This document shows positions 46,387 through 59,388 of a stretch of 64,000 nucleotides of DNA, in pieces. The notes under the pieces were generated by a model. The model did no database searches. It had not been told where the DNA came from and saw only the letters and a list, made by a program, of their open reading frames with translations. Every line of letters begins with the position of its first letter. The first letter of the stretch is position 1. The translations under genes were made by a program, and so were the position numbers. The stretch is from Hyphomicrobiales bacterium (GTDB lineage: Bacteria; Pseudomonadota; Alphaproteobacteria; Rhizobiales; Rhizobiaceae): positions 1 through 64,000 of the forward strand of contig UCCA01000003.1 of assembly GCA_900470805.1 (NCBI GenBank), in the 5' to 3' direction.

Positions 46387-46758
46387 TCAGGCATCGCCCA
46401 GGTAGGTCTTGATCGTCTCGATAAATTTCGGAACGGATATCGGCTTAGAGACATAGGCCTCACAGCCGCCCTGGCGGATACGCTCCTCGTCACCCTTCAT
46501 GGCAAAGGCTGTCACCGCGATGACCGGAATGACATGCAGCTCATCGTCTTCCTTCAGCCACTTGGTAACTTCGAGACCGGAAACCTCCGGCAGCTGGATG
46601 TCCATGAGAATGAGATCGGGCCTGTGCTTGCGAGCAAGATCAAGCGCTTCCATACCATTGCGGGTCTGGATCGTCCGATAACCGGACGCCTCGATGAGGT
46701 CGCGAAAGAGCTTCATGTTGAGCTCGTTATCCTCTACAATCATCACTTGCTTGGGCAT
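46387..46758 (-). CDS. divK: single-domain response regulator DivK
   Basis: The 123-residue protein is a lone receiver: [27 protein letters not shown], acceptor Asp53 in [42 protein letters not shown]. It is the DivK essential cell-cycle regulator, phosphorylated by PleC/DivJ-type kinases, controlling DivL-CckA-CtrA. The inner ATG at 46758 matches the known size; a longer frame goes to 46830. It is the first gene of the divK-pleD operon. Confidence 0.96.
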   Translation of the reverse strand: MPKQVMIVEDNELNMKLFRDLIEASGYRTIQTRNGMEALDLARKHRPDLILMDIQLPEVSGLEVTKWLKEDDELHVIPVIAVTAFAMKGDEERIRQGGCEAYVSKPISVPKFIETIKTYLGDA

Positions 46759-46890
46759 GGAACGCGATCCTAAGTCCGTCATGAAAACCGTTTCGCCGCA
46801 CTGCAATGAGATAGAAGCGAACGCCCACATGAAACCGATGGCGGAACGCTATCGGTATTTAGTTGAAAAATAGGTAATTTACCGCAAGAA

Positions 46891-47199
46891 ATGCAGAGCA
46901 ACTTCAAGACTTCAAAGCAACGCGGCGCCGATCCCCAAGAGGTTGCAATCGCCGTTCTCGCATGGCTTGCAAACGAGCCTGATCTGTTCGGGCGTTTTCT
47001 TGCGCTGACCGGGGTCGAGCCGGCGCAGGTCCGTAACGCGATCAACGATCCGGGTTTTCTCTCCGGCATGATGGATTTCCTGATGAACCACGAGCCGACG
47101 GCGCTGGCATTCTGCCAGGCGACCGGCACGGCGCCGGAGGCGCTGAATGCGGCATGGCAGCATTTCTCGCCTGCCGGCCTCGGATCCGGGGAATACTGA
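46891..47199 (+). CDS. DUF3572 protein
   Basis: The 102-residue protein matches the alphaproteobacterial DUF3572: ADPQEVAIAVLAWLANEPDLFGRFLALTGVEPAQVRNAINDPGFLSGMMDFLMNHEPTALAFCQATGTAPEALNAAWQ in outline, all helical. No function is known. Its start is divergent to divK. The HAD-like gene starts 3 nt after its stop, so the two are probably coupled. Confidence 0.9.
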   Translation: MQSNFKTSKQRGADPQEVAIAVLAWLANEPDLFGRFLALTGVEPAQVRNAINDPGFLSGMMDFLMNHEPTALAFCQATGTAPEALNAAWQHFSPAGLGSGEY

Positions 47200-47201
47200 T
47201 C

Positions 47202-47858
47202 GTGGCCGTGGTGACAGATCCCAGCCAGGTCCGCCTCGGCGATCGCCCGCTGATCGTTTGCGACATCGATGAGGTCGTGCTTGAGTTCCTGTCGCCGCTG
47301 ACCGCGTTTTTGCGCTCGCATGACTACGATCTGCTGCCGCGATCTTTCAAGCTTCACGGAAACATCGTTTCGCGCCGGGATGGCAGCGAGATGAGCAAGG
47401 AACAGTTCTCCGCGTTTCTCGAGCTGTTTTTCGAGAACCAGAACCTCTGGCAGACGCCTGCGAACCGCGCCGCGGAGACGCTGCACGGATTGTCTGTTGA
47501 CGCGGATATCATTTTCCTGACGGCGATGCCGCCCCGCCATCACACCATCCGTCGCAACCTGCTCGACCGATTCGGCCTGTCTTTCGACATGATCGCCTCG
47601 GAAGAGCAGAAGGGGCCGATCGTCGCCGCTCTTCACGACCGCAGGGATCACCCCGTCGCCTTTATCGATGACATACAACGCAATCTCCTTTCGGTGGCCG
47701 AGCACGTGCCCAACTGCCTGCTGATCAACATGATGGCCAGCGCCGATTTCAAACCGTTCGCGCCGCCGCCCGTGGGTTCGATCCTCGCCGCGTCCGACTG
47801 GGACCATGCCGGGGACCTGATGCGGAGGCACTTTTCTGCCGCGCTTTCGAACGCGTAG
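47202..47858 (+). CDS. HAD-like hydrolase-type protein
   Basis: The 218-residue protein has the HAD motif I-like segment PLIVCDIDEVVLEFLSPL (D-x-D), a motif II-like serine/threonine in FLTAMPP, and a motif IV-like VAFIDDIQRNLLSV (D-D). This supports a phosphatase/phosphotransferase fold with unknown substrate. I chose the GTG at 47202, 3 nt after the DUF3572 stop; a second GTG lies 6 nt on. It pairs with DUF3572 in a two-gene unit. Confidence 0.78.
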   Translation: MAVVTDPSQVRLGDRPLIVCDIDEVVLEFLSPLTAFLRSHDYDLLPRSFKLHGNIVSRRDGSEMSKEQFSAFLELFFENQNLWQTPANRAAETLHGLSVDADIIFLTAMPPRHHTIRRNLLDRFGLSFDMIASEEQKGPIVAALHDRRDHPVAFIDDIQRNLLSVAEHVPNCLLINMMASADFKPFAPPPVGSILAASDWDHAGDLMRRHFSAALSNA

Positions 47859-47957
47859 ACCTTCCAGGATAGGAAGCCGCATCTGCCATGGTTGAATCCT
47901 GCCTTGTCAGTTGCGATCGCTCTTGAGACTCTGGAGCTTAGAAGGTAACGTGGCGAT

Positions 47958-47972
47958 GTTCAACCTTTGTTC
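47958..47972 (+). promoter_or_regulatory. SOS (LexA) box of dinB
   Basis: GTTCAACCTTTGTTC is an exact match to the alphaproteobacterial LexA operator GTTC-N7-GTTC. It ends 6 nt before the dinB ATG, so LexA bound here would block transcription. Confidence 0.8.
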
Positions 47973-47978
47973 CCGACC

Positions 47979-49268
47979 ATGACCCCTGCTCTCATGAAGA
48001 CACCCGGCTTCTGTCGCGACTGCCTTGCGGAGCAGAAGGCGGACGGTCGCCGTTGTACATCTTGCGGCAGCCCTCGCCTCGTCCGTCATGACGAACTCTA
48101 CGGACTGACCCTGGCGCATATCGACTGTGATGCCTTTTACGCTTCCGTCGAGAAACGCGACAATCCCGATCTTGCCGACAAGCCTGTGATCATCGGCGGC
48201 GGCAAGCGCGGCGTGGTGTCGACCGCTTGCTACATCGCCCGTATCCATGGCGTGCGCTCGGCGATGCCGATGTTCAAGGCGCTGGAGGCCTGCCCGCAGG
48301 CGGTGGTCATCCGGCCTGATATGGAAAAATATGTCAAGGTCGGCCGTGAGGTGCGGGCAATGATGCAGGAACTGACGCCATTGGTGCAGCCGCTGTCGAT
48401 CGACGAGGCGTTCCTGGAGCTGGGCGGCACCGAACGGCTGCATCAGGATCCACCGGCGCGGACGCTGGCGAAGTTTGCCCGTCGGGTCGAAAAGGAGATC
48501 GGCATCACCGTCTCGGTCGGCCTCTCCTACTGCAAATTTCTGGCCAAGGTGGCCTCCGACCTGCAGAAGCCGCGCGGATTTTCGGTGATTGGCCGCGAGG
48601 AAGCCGTGTCATTTCTGGCGCCGCGGCCGGTGACGACGATATGGGGCGTCGGCAAGGCCTTTGCCGCGACGCTGGAAGCGGATGGCATCCGCACCATCGG
48701 CCAGCTACAGACGATGGAAGAGACCGATCTGATGCGCCGCTATGGCAGCATGGGCCAGCGGCTCTCCCGGCTCTCGCGGGGCATTGACGATCGCGACGTC
48801 CATCTCAATGATCCGGCCAAGAGCGTGTCGTCCGAAACGACGTTCTTCTACGACATATCACGCTACGACGATCTCGTGCCCGTCCTGCGCGGCCTCTCCG
48901 AGAAAGTGGCATGGCGGCTGAAGAAGGGCGAGATCGCCGGCCAGACGGTGGTCTTGAAAATGAAGACGGCGGATTTCAAATCCCGCACGCGCAACAGGAA
49001 GCTCGAGGACCCGACCCAGCTTGCCGACCGTATCTTCCGGACAGGGATCGAGCTTCTGCAGAAGGAGACCGATGGAACCAAGTTTCGGCTGATCGGTATC
49101 GGCGTGACCGATCTCTGCGATCCTCATCGCGCTGATCCGCGCGACCTGATCGACGTACAATCGGGCCGACGTGCGGCGGCAGAGGCTGCGATGGACAAAT
49201 TGCGAGACAAGTTCGGCAAGGGCGCGGTTGAGACCGGCTATACGTTCGGCGGCAAACGCGGTCAATAA
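47979..49268 (+). CDS. dinB: DNA polymerase IV (DinB) with N-terminal zinc finger
   Basis: The 429-residue Y-family polymerase has an extra N-terminal C4 zinc finger ([23 protein letters not shown]). The DinB core follows: [19 protein letters not shown] (catalytic Asp), [36 protein letters not shown], and the little-finger domain. It does translesion synthesis and error-prone repair. The ATG at 47979 lies just after a perfect SOS box; a TTG at 47967 would lie inside the box and is rejected, and an ATG at 47994 is possible. The finger variant occurs in Rhizobiales. Confidence 0.94.
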   Translation: MTPALMKTPGFCRDCLAEQKADGRRCTSCGSPRLVRHDELYGLTLAHIDCDAFYASVEKRDNPDLADKPVIIGGGKRGVVSTACYIARIHGVRSAMPMFKALEACPQAVVIRPDMEKYVKVGREVRAMMQELTPLVQPLSIDEAFLELGGTERLHQDPPARTLAKFARRVEKEIGITVSVGLSYCKFLAKVASDLQKPRGFSVIGREEAVSFLAPRPVTTIWGVGKAFAATLEADGIRTIGQLQTMEETDLMRRYGSMGQRLSRLSRGIDDRDVHLNDPAKSVSSETTFFYDISRYDDLVPVLRGLSEKVAWRLKKGEIAGQTVVLKMKTADFKSRTRNRKLEDPTQLADRIFRTGIELLQKETDGTKFRLIGIGVTDLCDPHRADPRDLIDVQSGRRAAAEAAMDKLRDKFGKGAVETGYTFGGKRGQ

Positions 49269-49362
49269 TATGTGAGGCCGCTTCGACACCGGCCATTTCA
49301 AGTCTTCCTTAAGTTTCGCCCTTTACGCTTGGCCTTCTAGTATTGCGTATTGGTTGGGTTCA

Positions 49363-50598
49363 ATGTTCTCGCGTCTCGTCTTCGGGCTCGGCTTGCTGTC
49401 GGCCACCGCACTCGTGCATCCTGCGTTCGCAACGGACGCCCGCATGCTGCAGATCTTCGTTTCGAAGGACAAGCAATCGCTTGCCGTCTATGACGGCACG
49501 GAGGTGATCGCCACCTCGAAGATATCGAGCGGAAAATCCGGCCATACTACGCCGAGCGGCATCTTCTCGGTGATCGAGAAGCAGACCTACCATGAATCGA
49601 ACATCTATTCCGGCGCACCGATGCCGTTCATGCAGCGGCTGACGTGGTCGGGCATCGCGCTGCACCAGTCGAACTCCGTGCCGCGCTATCCGGCCTCGCA
49701 TGGCTGCGTGCGCATGCCCGACGCGTTTGCCAAGCAGCTCTACAAGATGACCGAGATGGGTGTGCCCGTGATCATCACCGAAGCGCAACTGGCGCCGAAG
49801 CCTGTCGATCACCCGATGCTGTTCCACCCCGAGGCACCCACACCGACGCCACTGCTTTCCGATGTCGAGCTGCGGCCGTCATTTGGGGACCTGCCGGTAC
49901 AGGTGGCGATGAACGAGGTGGCGATGCCGCGGCTGCAGGTGCAGCCGATTGTGGCGCCGGTCAACGACCAGCCGGTGAAGATACTGATTACCCGCCGGGC
50001 GCAGCGCGAAACCATTCTCGACCTACAGACTTATCTGGCAGAGCTGGGCTTCGCCGTGGGCAACGCCGATGGCTATCTTGGCCCGGCGACCATTCAGGCG
50101 ATCGGCGAGTTCAAGAAGCAGCACCCCTTGGACCCCGCCAGCGCCAAGTCACTCGTCAGTGACGCACTTCTCCATGCCGTTTACGCGGCCGCCGGCAAGG
50201 GCGAGCCGCCGAATGGCGTGATCATGGTGCGGCAGGGTTTCCGCCCGGTGTTCGAAGCACCGGTGACGATCGCCAATCCTGAACTGGCGCTTGGGACGCA
50301 TTTCTTCAGCGCCCACGACGTCAACCTCGACGACGGCACCACCGAATGGCTCGGCGTGACACTACCCGACAAGCTGACGAGCCAGACCATGAAGCGGCTC
50401 GGCATCCGCCAGGTCGAAAGCTCGATCATCTCCGGGACACCGATCCTCAACGCGCTGGGGCGTATCAGCATTCCCGACGAGACGCGCCAGCGGATCGATG
50501 CGATGCTGACGCCGGGATCGACGCTGACGATCTCCGACACGGGCCAAGGGCCGGAAACCGGCCAGGGCACCGACTTCATCACGCTGACCCGCGGATAA
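49363..50598 (+). CDS. L,D-transpeptidase (YkuD domain) with peptidoglycan-binding domain
   Basis: The 411-residue exported protein has a signal peptide (MFSRLVFGLGLLSATALVHPAFA). A YkuD domain (about residues 25-150) has the active-site motif SHGCVRMPDAFAKQL. A linker precedes a peptidoglycan-binding-like domain (about 208-255: RETILDLQTYLAELGFAVGNADGYLGPATIQAIGEFKKQ). It forms 3-3 crosslinks in peptidoglycan or attaches proteins. The rhizobial polar-growth wall is rich in such links, and several paralogues are usual. It converges on dnaE with a 3-nt gap. Confidence 0.92.
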   Translation: MFSRLVFGLGLLSATALVHPAFATDARMLQIFVSKDKQSLAVYDGTEVIATSKISSGKSGHTTPSGIFSVIEKQTYHESNIYSGAPMPFMQRLTWSGIALHQSNSVPRYPASHGCVRMPDAFAKQLYKMTEMGVPVIITEAQLAPKPVDHPMLFHPEAPTPTPLLSDVELRPSFGDLPVQVAMNEVAMPRLQVQPIVAPVNDQPVKILITRRAQRETILDLQTYLAELGFAVGNADGYLGPATIQAIGEFKKQHPLDPASAKSLVSDALLHAVYAAAGKGEPPNGVIMVRQGFRPVFEAPVTIANPELALGTHFFSAHDVNLDDGTTEWLGVTLPDKLTSQTMKRLGIRQVESSIISGTPILNALGRISIPDETRQRIDAMLTPGSTLTISDTGQGPETGQGTDFITLTRG

Positions 50599-50601
50599 GC
50601 C

Positions 50602-54102
<3,501 letters not shown>

Positions 54103-54184
54103 AATATGCCTTTCCGCGCATTCGCATGAATCGGATGCATTGTCGGATTTGGGGGAGACGATGTCCAGAGAGGCTTATGCAATC

Positions 54185-54209
54185 GGACCGCATGACAGCC
54201 ATGCGGTCC
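54185..54209. terminator. hairpin between a 28-aa frame and dnaE
   Basis: A perfect 9-bp stem (GGACCGCAT / ATGCGGTCC) with a 7-nt loop. On the minus strand it follows the small membrane peptide frame by 9 nt. No T-tract is present on that strand; on the plus strand CCGTTATTCTT follows. Confidence 0.45.
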
Positions 54210-54218
54210 CCGTTATTC

Positions 54219-54305
54219 TTACATTGCCATGCAGATCAGCGAGAAGCTGGCAATGAACATTGCGATGGAGGTGAATGCTGCGATATCGCGGATCATATCA
54301 GTCAT
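54219..54305 (-). CDS. 28-aa membrane peptide
   Basis: A 28-codon frame encodes a start MTDMIRDIAAF followed by a hydrophobic segment rich in S, I, A, M and F to the end (residues 12-28). An excellent ribosome site, AGGAGAGCCAAATG, precedes the ATG. This spacing and strength are uncommon by chance. It is upstream of dnaE on the same strand, followed by a perfect hairpin. Function unknown. Confidence 0.55.
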   Translation of the reverse strand: MTDMIRDIAAFTSIAMFIASFSLICMAM

Positions 54306-54407
54306 TTGGCTCTCCTGTGCTCTTATGTTTCTAATTTGTTCCGCTATTGTTCTATTGTCAACAGGATTCTTTTCCGCTCTTGTGACCGCCATGAAACGGA
54401 GAGAAGC

Positions 54408-54983
54408 ATGATTAAGTTTGTCCTAACGGCCGCGCTCGCCCTTGCTGCCGGTACGGCGCGTGCCGAGCAGATCGATCCGGCGAGAATCATCGCTGCCGCG
54501 ACGGGCGACTGGAACGGAGATGGGGAAGGCGATCTTGCCCTGCTCGTCGCGCCGCCCGAGGCCGGGGACGACATCGGCATCTATCTGTATTTGAGGGACA
54601 AGGACCACGCGCTGCTGCGTCTCGCCAGCACGGCGCCGGCCAAGGTGTGGGGCAATGGCAGTCTGGACGGCATGTTTGGCCAGGACCCTTCGATCGAGGC
54701 CTTGCCGGGCGGGTCAATTGCCGTGCACTCACAGAACTCAGGCATCGGGCGAAGCCGCTGGGAACAGACACTGACGATCGCCTACCGCAACGACCAGTTC
54801 GTCGTCGCCGGCTATACCTACAGCTACTACGATACGCTCGACACCAGTGATAACGGCACCTGCGACTACAACATCCTGACGGGCAAGGTGACCACCAAAG
54901 GCAAGACGTCGAAGGTGGACGGGAAAACGATCGTCGTTGCGGACTGGGACGACGATGTCGGCCAGAAGGCCTGCGGCCGATAA
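54408..54983 (+). CDS. exported protein with an FG-GAP-like start, uncharacterised
   Basis: The 191-residue protein has a signal peptide (MIKFVLTAALALAAGTARA-EQ). It opens with AAATGDWNGDGEGDLALLVAPP, the D-x-N-x-D-G-x-x-D-L-A calcium-type motif of FG-GAP/VCBS repeats, here present once. The rest is beta-rich (IGIYLYLRDKDHALLRLAS..., TLTIAYRNDQFVVAGYTYSYYDTLD). Two cysteines (TCDYN, KACGR) may form a bond. GGAGAGAAGC precedes the ATG at 54408. The function is unknown. Confidence 0.8.
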   Translation: MIKFVLTAALALAAGTARAEQIDPARIIAAATGDWNGDGEGDLALLVAPPEAGDDIGIYLYLRDKDHALLRLASTAPAKVWGNGSLDGMFGQDPSIEALPGGSIAVHSQNSGIGRSRWEQTLTIAYRNDQFVVAGYTYSYYDTLDTSDNGTCDYNILTGKVTTKGKTSKVDGKTIVVADWDDDVGQKACGR

Positions 54984-55065
54984 TAATGATCCGGAGCGCG
55001 ACGGGACACGAATAGACGCTCGCCTAGCAACGCGAAGATTCCGTAAGCCCGGTTGTCAGCCGGTC

Positions 55066-55749
55066 TTAGAAGTCCACCACCTTGCCGTCGGCAATCGTGA
55101 CGCGGCGGTCCATGCGGGCTGCCAGATCGTGATTGTGGGTGGCGATCAGTGCGGCGAGGCCGGACTGGCGCACCAGCGCTTCCAGCGCCTCGAAGACGTA
55201 GCTTGCGGTCTCTGGATCGAGGTTGCCGGTCGGTTCGTCGGCAAGGAGCAGGCTCGGCGCATTGGCGACGGCGCGGGCGATCGCCACGCGCTGCTGCTCG
55301 CCGCCGGAAAGTTCGCCAGGGCGGTGAGCACCGCGATGGCCGATGCGCATGTAGTCGAGCAACTGCCCTGCCCGCTGCTTGGCTTCGCTGCGTGGCAGGC
55401 CCGCGATCATCTGCGGCATCATGATGTTTTCGAGCGCCGAAAACTCCGGCAACAGATGGTGAAACTGATAGACGAAGCCGATCTCGCTGCGGCGGATCGC
55501 TGTGCGCTTGTCGTCGGACAATCCATTGCAGGGATTGCCGTTGATGCTGACTTCACCGCTATCGGGATGCTCAAGCAGGCCGGCGAGATGCAGCAGGGTC
55601 GATTTTCCGGTGCCGGAGGGTGCAACGAGCGCGACGATCTCGCCGCTGTTCAGCGTCAGATCGGCCTTCTTCAGGATCGAAAGCTGCGTATCCCCCTGGC
55701 CGTAGTGACGCTCGACGCCGGAAAGCTTGAGAACGGTATTCCGCTTCAT
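55066..55749 (-). CDS. lolD: lipoprotein-releasing ABC transporter ATP-binding protein
   Basis: The 227-residue ATPase has Walker [12 protein letters not shown], the signature [14 protein letters not shown], Walker [15 protein letters not shown] and the switch histidine IATHNHDLA. It drives LolC/E-type release of lipoproteins from the inner membrane to LolA. The ATG at 55749 ([19 protein letters not shown]) is preferred to the longer frame that overlaps the permease. The permease gene lies 14 nt upstream, same strand. Confidence 0.94.
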   Translation of the reverse strand: MKRNTVLKLSGVERHYGQGDTQLSILKKADLTLNSGEIVALVAPSGTGKSTLLHLAGLLEHPDSGEVSINGNPCNGLSDDKRTAIRRSEIGFVYQFHHLLPEFSALENIMMPQMIAGLPRSEAKQRAGQLLDYMRIGHRGAHRPGELSGGEQQRVAIARAVANAPSLLLADEPTGNLDPETASYVFEALEALVRQSGLAALIATHNHDLAARMDRRVTIADGKVVDF

Positions 55750-55763
55750 GAAATGAGCATTCC

Positions 55764-57071
55764 TTATTCGTAGCGCAGGGCCTGCACGGGATCGAGCTTT
55801 GAGGCGCGCCATGCAGGAAAGATCGTCGCGAAGAAAGACAGCGTCAGCGCCATGACGACGACGGAGACGGTCTCTCCGACCTCCATCTTGGCAGGCAGCT
55901 GGCTGAGAAAATAGAGTTGCGGATCGAACAGTACGGTGCCCGATACCCAGGAGAAGAACTCGCGGATCTTCTCGATGTTGACGCAGACAAGCACGCCGAG
56001 CAGCACGCCGGCAAAGGTGCCGACGAGGCCGATGGCCGCACCCGTCATGAAGAAGATGCGCATGATCGCGCCCGAGGTCGCGCCCATGGTTCTGAGGATC
56101 GCGATGTCGCTGCCCTTGTCCTTCACCAGCATGATCAGGCCAGAGATGATGTTCAGCGCCGCGACCAGAACGATCAGCGTCAGGATCATGAACATAACGT
56201 TCCGCTCGACCTGCAGCGCTGAGAAGAAGGTCTGGTTGCGCTGGCGCCAGTCGGTGATGGCGATCTGGCGACCGGCGGCTGCTTCCACCTTGGGGCGCAG
56301 TTCGTCGATATTGTCGGGGTTGTCGACGAAGAGCTCGATCGACTGCACCAGTCCTTCGGCATTGAAATAGAGCTGGGCTTCCTCGAGCGGCATGTAGATG
56401 ATCGTGGCGTCGTATTCCGACATGCCGATCTCGAAGATGCCTGACACCTTGTAAGACTTGACGCGCGGGTTGATGCCCATCGGCGTCACGTCACCTTCCG
56501 GTGATATGAGCGTTATGCTGTCGCCTGCCTGCAGCCCGAGCTGGTCGGCCATGCGCGAGCCGATGAGAACGCCCTGCCCGGCCGCAAAGCCGACGGCATC
56601 GCCGGTCTTGATGTTGTCAGAGACGGTCTTGAGCTTTGACAGATCCTCGGCGCGGATGCCACGCACCAGCGCGCCGGTTCCCGCACCACCAGCGCCGGAG
56701 GCCAGCGTCTGACCCTCGACCAGCGGCAAGGCCACCTTGACGCCGGGAACGGCGCCCAGGCGGTCGGTCAATGCCGGATAGTCGGTGAACGGTCCGTCGA
56801 CCGGCTGGACGATCATGTGACCGTTGATGCCGAGAATGCGTGAAATCAGCTCTGTGCGGAAACCATTCATCACGGCCATGACGATGATCAGCGTCGCGAC
56901 GCCGAGCATGATGCCGATGAAGGAGAAGCCGGCGATCACTGATATGAACGCTTCCTTGCGGCGGGCGCGCAGATAGCGCCACGCCACAAGCCGCTCGAAG
57001 CCGGAAAATGGCCTGCTGGCCGGAGCCGAGCCGGATTGAGAACCCCGCTGGCCCACCGCTGCGTCTGCCAT
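55764..57071 (-). CDS. lolC: lipoprotein-releasing ABC transporter permease LolC/E
   Basis: The 435-residue protein has the MacB/FtsX-type layout: an N-terminal cytosolic stretch, first transmembrane helix ([33 protein letters not shown]), a large periplasmic domain (about 80-285) and three C-terminal helices. It ends [22 protein letters not shown], the family hallmark. One permease gene rather than separate lolC and lolE is usual in Alphaproteobacteria, so it probably forms a homodimer. proS is 19 nt upstream. Confidence 0.93.
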   Translation of the reverse strand: MADAAVGQRGSQSGSAPASRPFSGFERLVAWRYLRARRKEAFISVIAGFSFIGIMLGVATLIIVMAVMNGFRTELISRILGINGHMIVQPVDGPFTDYPALTDRLGAVPGVKVALPLVEGQTLASGAGGAGTGALVRGIRAEDLSKLKTVSDNIKTGDAVGFAAGQGVLIGSRMADQLGLQAGDSITLISPEGDVTPMGINPRVKSYKVSGIFEIGMSEYDATIIYMPLEEAQLYFNAEGLVQSIELFVDNPDNIDELRPKVEAAAGRQIAITDWRQRNQTFFSALQVERNVMFMILTLIVLVAALNIISGLIMLVKDKGSDIAILRTMGATSGAIMRIFFMTGAAIGLVGTFAGVLLGVLVCVNIEKIREFFSWVSGTVLFDPQLYFLSQLPAKMEVGETVSVVVMALTLSFFATIFPAWRASKLDPVQALRYE

Positions 57072-57090
57072 TTCGCCTCCCGCCTTCTTC

Positions 57091-58413
57091 TTAGCCCAAG
57101 AGCTTGTTGATTGCCGCGTCGATGGTCATCGTTTCGCGGGCGCCAGTCTTGCGGTCCTTGACTTCGACTTCGCCGTTCGCGACCGCGCGCGGACCGGCAA
57201 TGATCTGGACGGGAACGCCGATCAGGTCCGCGGTTGCGAACTTGGTGCCGGCGCGATCGTCGGTATCGTCGTAAAGGACATCGACGCCAGCCTTCGAAAG
57301 CTCGGCGTAGATCTTTTCGCAGGCACTGTCGCAAGCGGCATCGCCGGCCTTCATGTTGATCACGACGACATCGAAAGGCGCGACGGAGGCCGGCCAGATG
57401 ATTCCGTTCTCGTCATGCGAGGCCTCGATGATGGCGGGAACAAGGCGTGTCGGGCCAATACCGTAGGATCCCATGTGGACGGCGTGTTCCTTGCCATCAG
57501 GACCCTGCACCTTGGCTCCCATCGGCTCCGAATATTTCGTGCCGAAGTAGAAGATATGGCCAACTTCAATTCCGCGTGCGGAGAGACGGTCGGCCTCAGG
57601 AACAGCGGCGAAAGCGGCTTCGTCATGCATCTCCGAGGTGGCCGCATAAACCGACGTCCACTTCTTGAAGATCGCGTCGAGGCCAGCGACGTCGTCGAAG
57701 TCGGTGTCGACTGTCGGGATATCGAAATTGACGAAATCCTTGTGGCTGTAGACTTCCGACTCGCCGGTGTCGGCCAGGATGATGAACTCGTGGCTGAGGT
57801 CGCCGCCGATCGGGCCGGTGTCGGCGCGCATCGGAATGGCGCGCAGGCCGAGACGGTCGAAGGTGCGGAGATAAGCTGCGAACATCTTCTTGTAGGAATG
57901 CTCGGCGCCTTCACGGGTCAGGTCGAAGGAATAGGCATCCTTCATCATGAACTCGCGCGAGCGCATGGTGCCGAAGCGCGGACGGATCTCGTCGCGGAAC
58001 TTCAGCTGGATATGGTAGAGGTTCAGCGGCAAGTCCTTGTAGGACTTGACGGAAGACCGGAAAATATCGGTGACCATTTCCTCGTTGGTCGGGCCGTAGA
58101 GCATCGGACGATCCTGGCGGTCCTTGATGCGCAGCATCTCCTTGCCATAAGCGTCGTAGCGTCCGCTTTCCTGCCAGAGCTCGGCCGACTGCAGGGTCGG
58201 CATGGACAGCTCAATGGCTCCGGAGCGGTTCTGCTCCTCGCGGATGATGTTGTTGACCTTGTCGAGGACGCGCTTGCCCAGCGGCAGCCAGGAATAGATT
58301 CCCTGCGACTGCTGACGGATCATGCCGGCGCGCAGCATCAACCGGTGGGAGACGATTTCCGCTTCCTTGGGGTTTTCCTTGAGGATGGGCATGAAATAGC
58401 GAGACAGACGCAT
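57091..58413 (-). CDS. proS: prolyl-tRNA synthetase, short alphaproteobacterial type
   Basis: The 440-residue class II synthetase starts [50 protein letters not shown]. It has the motif 2 region [30 protein letters not shown], motif 3 [16 protein letters not shown], and an anticodon-binding C-terminus. The editing INS domain of E. coli ProS is absent, as in rhizobia, so misacylated Ala-tRNA(Pro) must be corrected elsewhere. The ATG at 58413 gives the family length; the frame extends 150 nt up. It leads a proS-lolC-lolD operon. Confidence 0.95.
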   Translation of the reverse strand: MRLSRYFMPILKENPKEAEIVSHRLMLRAGMIRQQSQGIYSWLPLGKRVLDKVNNIIREEQNRSGAIELSMPTLQSAELWQESGRYDAYGKEMLRIKDRQDRPMLYGPTNEEMVTDIFRSSVKSYKDLPLNLYHIQLKFRDEIRPRFGTMRSREFMMKDAYSFDLTREGAEHSYKKMFAAYLRTFDRLGLRAIPMRADTGPIGGDLSHEFIILADTGESEVYSHKDFVNFDIPTVDTDFDDVAGLDAIFKKWTSVYAATSEMHDEAAFAAVPEADRLSARGIEVGHIFYFGTKYSEPMGAKVQGPDGKEHAVHMGSYGIGPTRLVPAIIEASHDENGIIWPASVAPFDVVVINMKAGDAACDSACEKIYAELSKAGVDVLYDDTDDRAGTKFATADLIGVPVQIIAGPRAVANGEVEVKDRKTGARETMTIDAAINKLLG

Positions 58414-58672
58414 GGCGAATTCCAGAGCTGTTGAGACGCCGCAAACGCGGAATCGAAGGCAATCACAATATTGGCAGCGTTCATAACTGCTTCGCGGCAG
58501 GAAGGAAACCCGCGACAGCTTTCCACAGGCTTCCGTTGAAGCAAGTTGGCGGCCGATCAGCAAACAAAGAAAGAAAAATACGGAATTATAAAGGCTTGCG
58601 CGAAATTCTTATCAACAGAAAAAATTTGCTGTAGCAAAAATGCAAAAAAACCTGATGACAAAGCACAATCTT

Positions 58673-58833
58673 TGAGCTAGTTTTAGCTCACAAAACAGGC
58701 AGGGAGTTCAAATCCCTACCATTTCGCGGTCAAGTCTTGGGAGGATCAGATCTTAGGCGCGCTAGTCGCAGCCCCGGCAACGGTTAAGGATCACGCGATA
58801 CTTAAAACAAGGCTTTTAGCCTTGTTTTTTTTT
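58673..58833 (+). ncRNA. candidate sRNA ending at an orphan terminator
   Basis: The 568-nt gap between proS and the DUF1467 gene (both minus strand) holds a plus-strand terminator with no plus-strand gene before it. Upstream are the hairpins TGAGCTA-GTTT-TAGCTCA (58673-58690) and GGCAGGGA/TCCCTACC with loop GTTCAAA (58698-58720). The second looks like a tRNA T-arm (GTTCAAATCC) without a full tRNA. The 5' end is a guess. No family is recognised. The remainder of the gap (58414-58672 and 58834-58981) shows nothing I can name. Confidence 0.5.
58805..58833 (+). terminator. strong intrinsic terminator without a plus-strand gene
   Basis: A perfect 10-bp stem (AAACAAGGCT / AGCCTTGTTT) with a 3-nt loop, followed by TTTTTT; nine T in all follow the G. 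The T-tract is on the plus side, so it terminates a plus-strand RNA. Confidence 0.85.
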
Positions 58834-58981
58834 GGCTTTTTGTCCTCGGAATCTCCCAGACAGTGCCTTGCATTTCTTAACGTTAGGTACGCATTCCGTT
58901 ACGACACCTCCATGCAGCAACATGATGACATACATATGACACCACTATATCTGCATCTGCCCAAAACCTGAGCAAACGCCC

Positions 58982-59263
58982 TTAGACGTTCGAGAACGTC
59001 GGTCCGAATTGCGGTAGCGCGTTGAAGCCCCATCCGAAGTAAGTCGAAGAAACGTACCAGAGCGCGTAGATGATCGCCGAGACCAATGTCGTCAGCGAGA
59101 ACACGAATACCGGTCGGAAGCGCGTGGGGGCGCTGTGCACCGTGCCAAGCACGATCTCATCGTCTTCCGCCTGCGTCCGCAAGCCGATCGGCAAAACGGC
59201 AAAGAGCGTCATCCACCAGACGATGAAGTAGACAGCAAAACCCTGTAGAAATGTCTGCAGCAT
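58982..59263 (-). CDS. DUF1467 small membrane protein
   Basis: The 93-residue protein has two hydrophobic segments (about residues 6-25 and 51-70) and the family pattern FAVYFIVWWMTLFAVLPIGLRTQAEDDEIVLGTVHSAPTRFRP. DUF1467 is an alphaproteobacterial family of unknown role. GGGAGATCTT before the ATG at 59263 sets the start; the longer frame begins with GTG 12 nt up. It is downstream of the epimerase gene on the same strand. Confidence 0.87.
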   Translation of the reverse strand: MLQTFLQGFAVYFIVWWMTLFAVLPIGLRTQAEDDEIVLGTVHSAPTRFRPVFVFSLTTLVSAIIYALWYVSSTYFGWGFNALPQFGPTFSNV

Positions 59264-59388
59264 AAGATCTCCCACCCGGCGGCCTCATCCACCGTGGCTG
59301 TTATAATCCGGAATGGACGGAAACGGAAAGCGGCCTCGGCGCGCTTTGGTCATGTTTGCGGTGCTTTGGCCATTCTGCCGCAGCGGTA

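Noticed and set aside
58698..58720. Complete tRNA at the GTTCAAATCC element
   Set aside because: No D-arm, anticodon arm or acceptor pairing could be built around it; only the T-arm-like hairpin is present.
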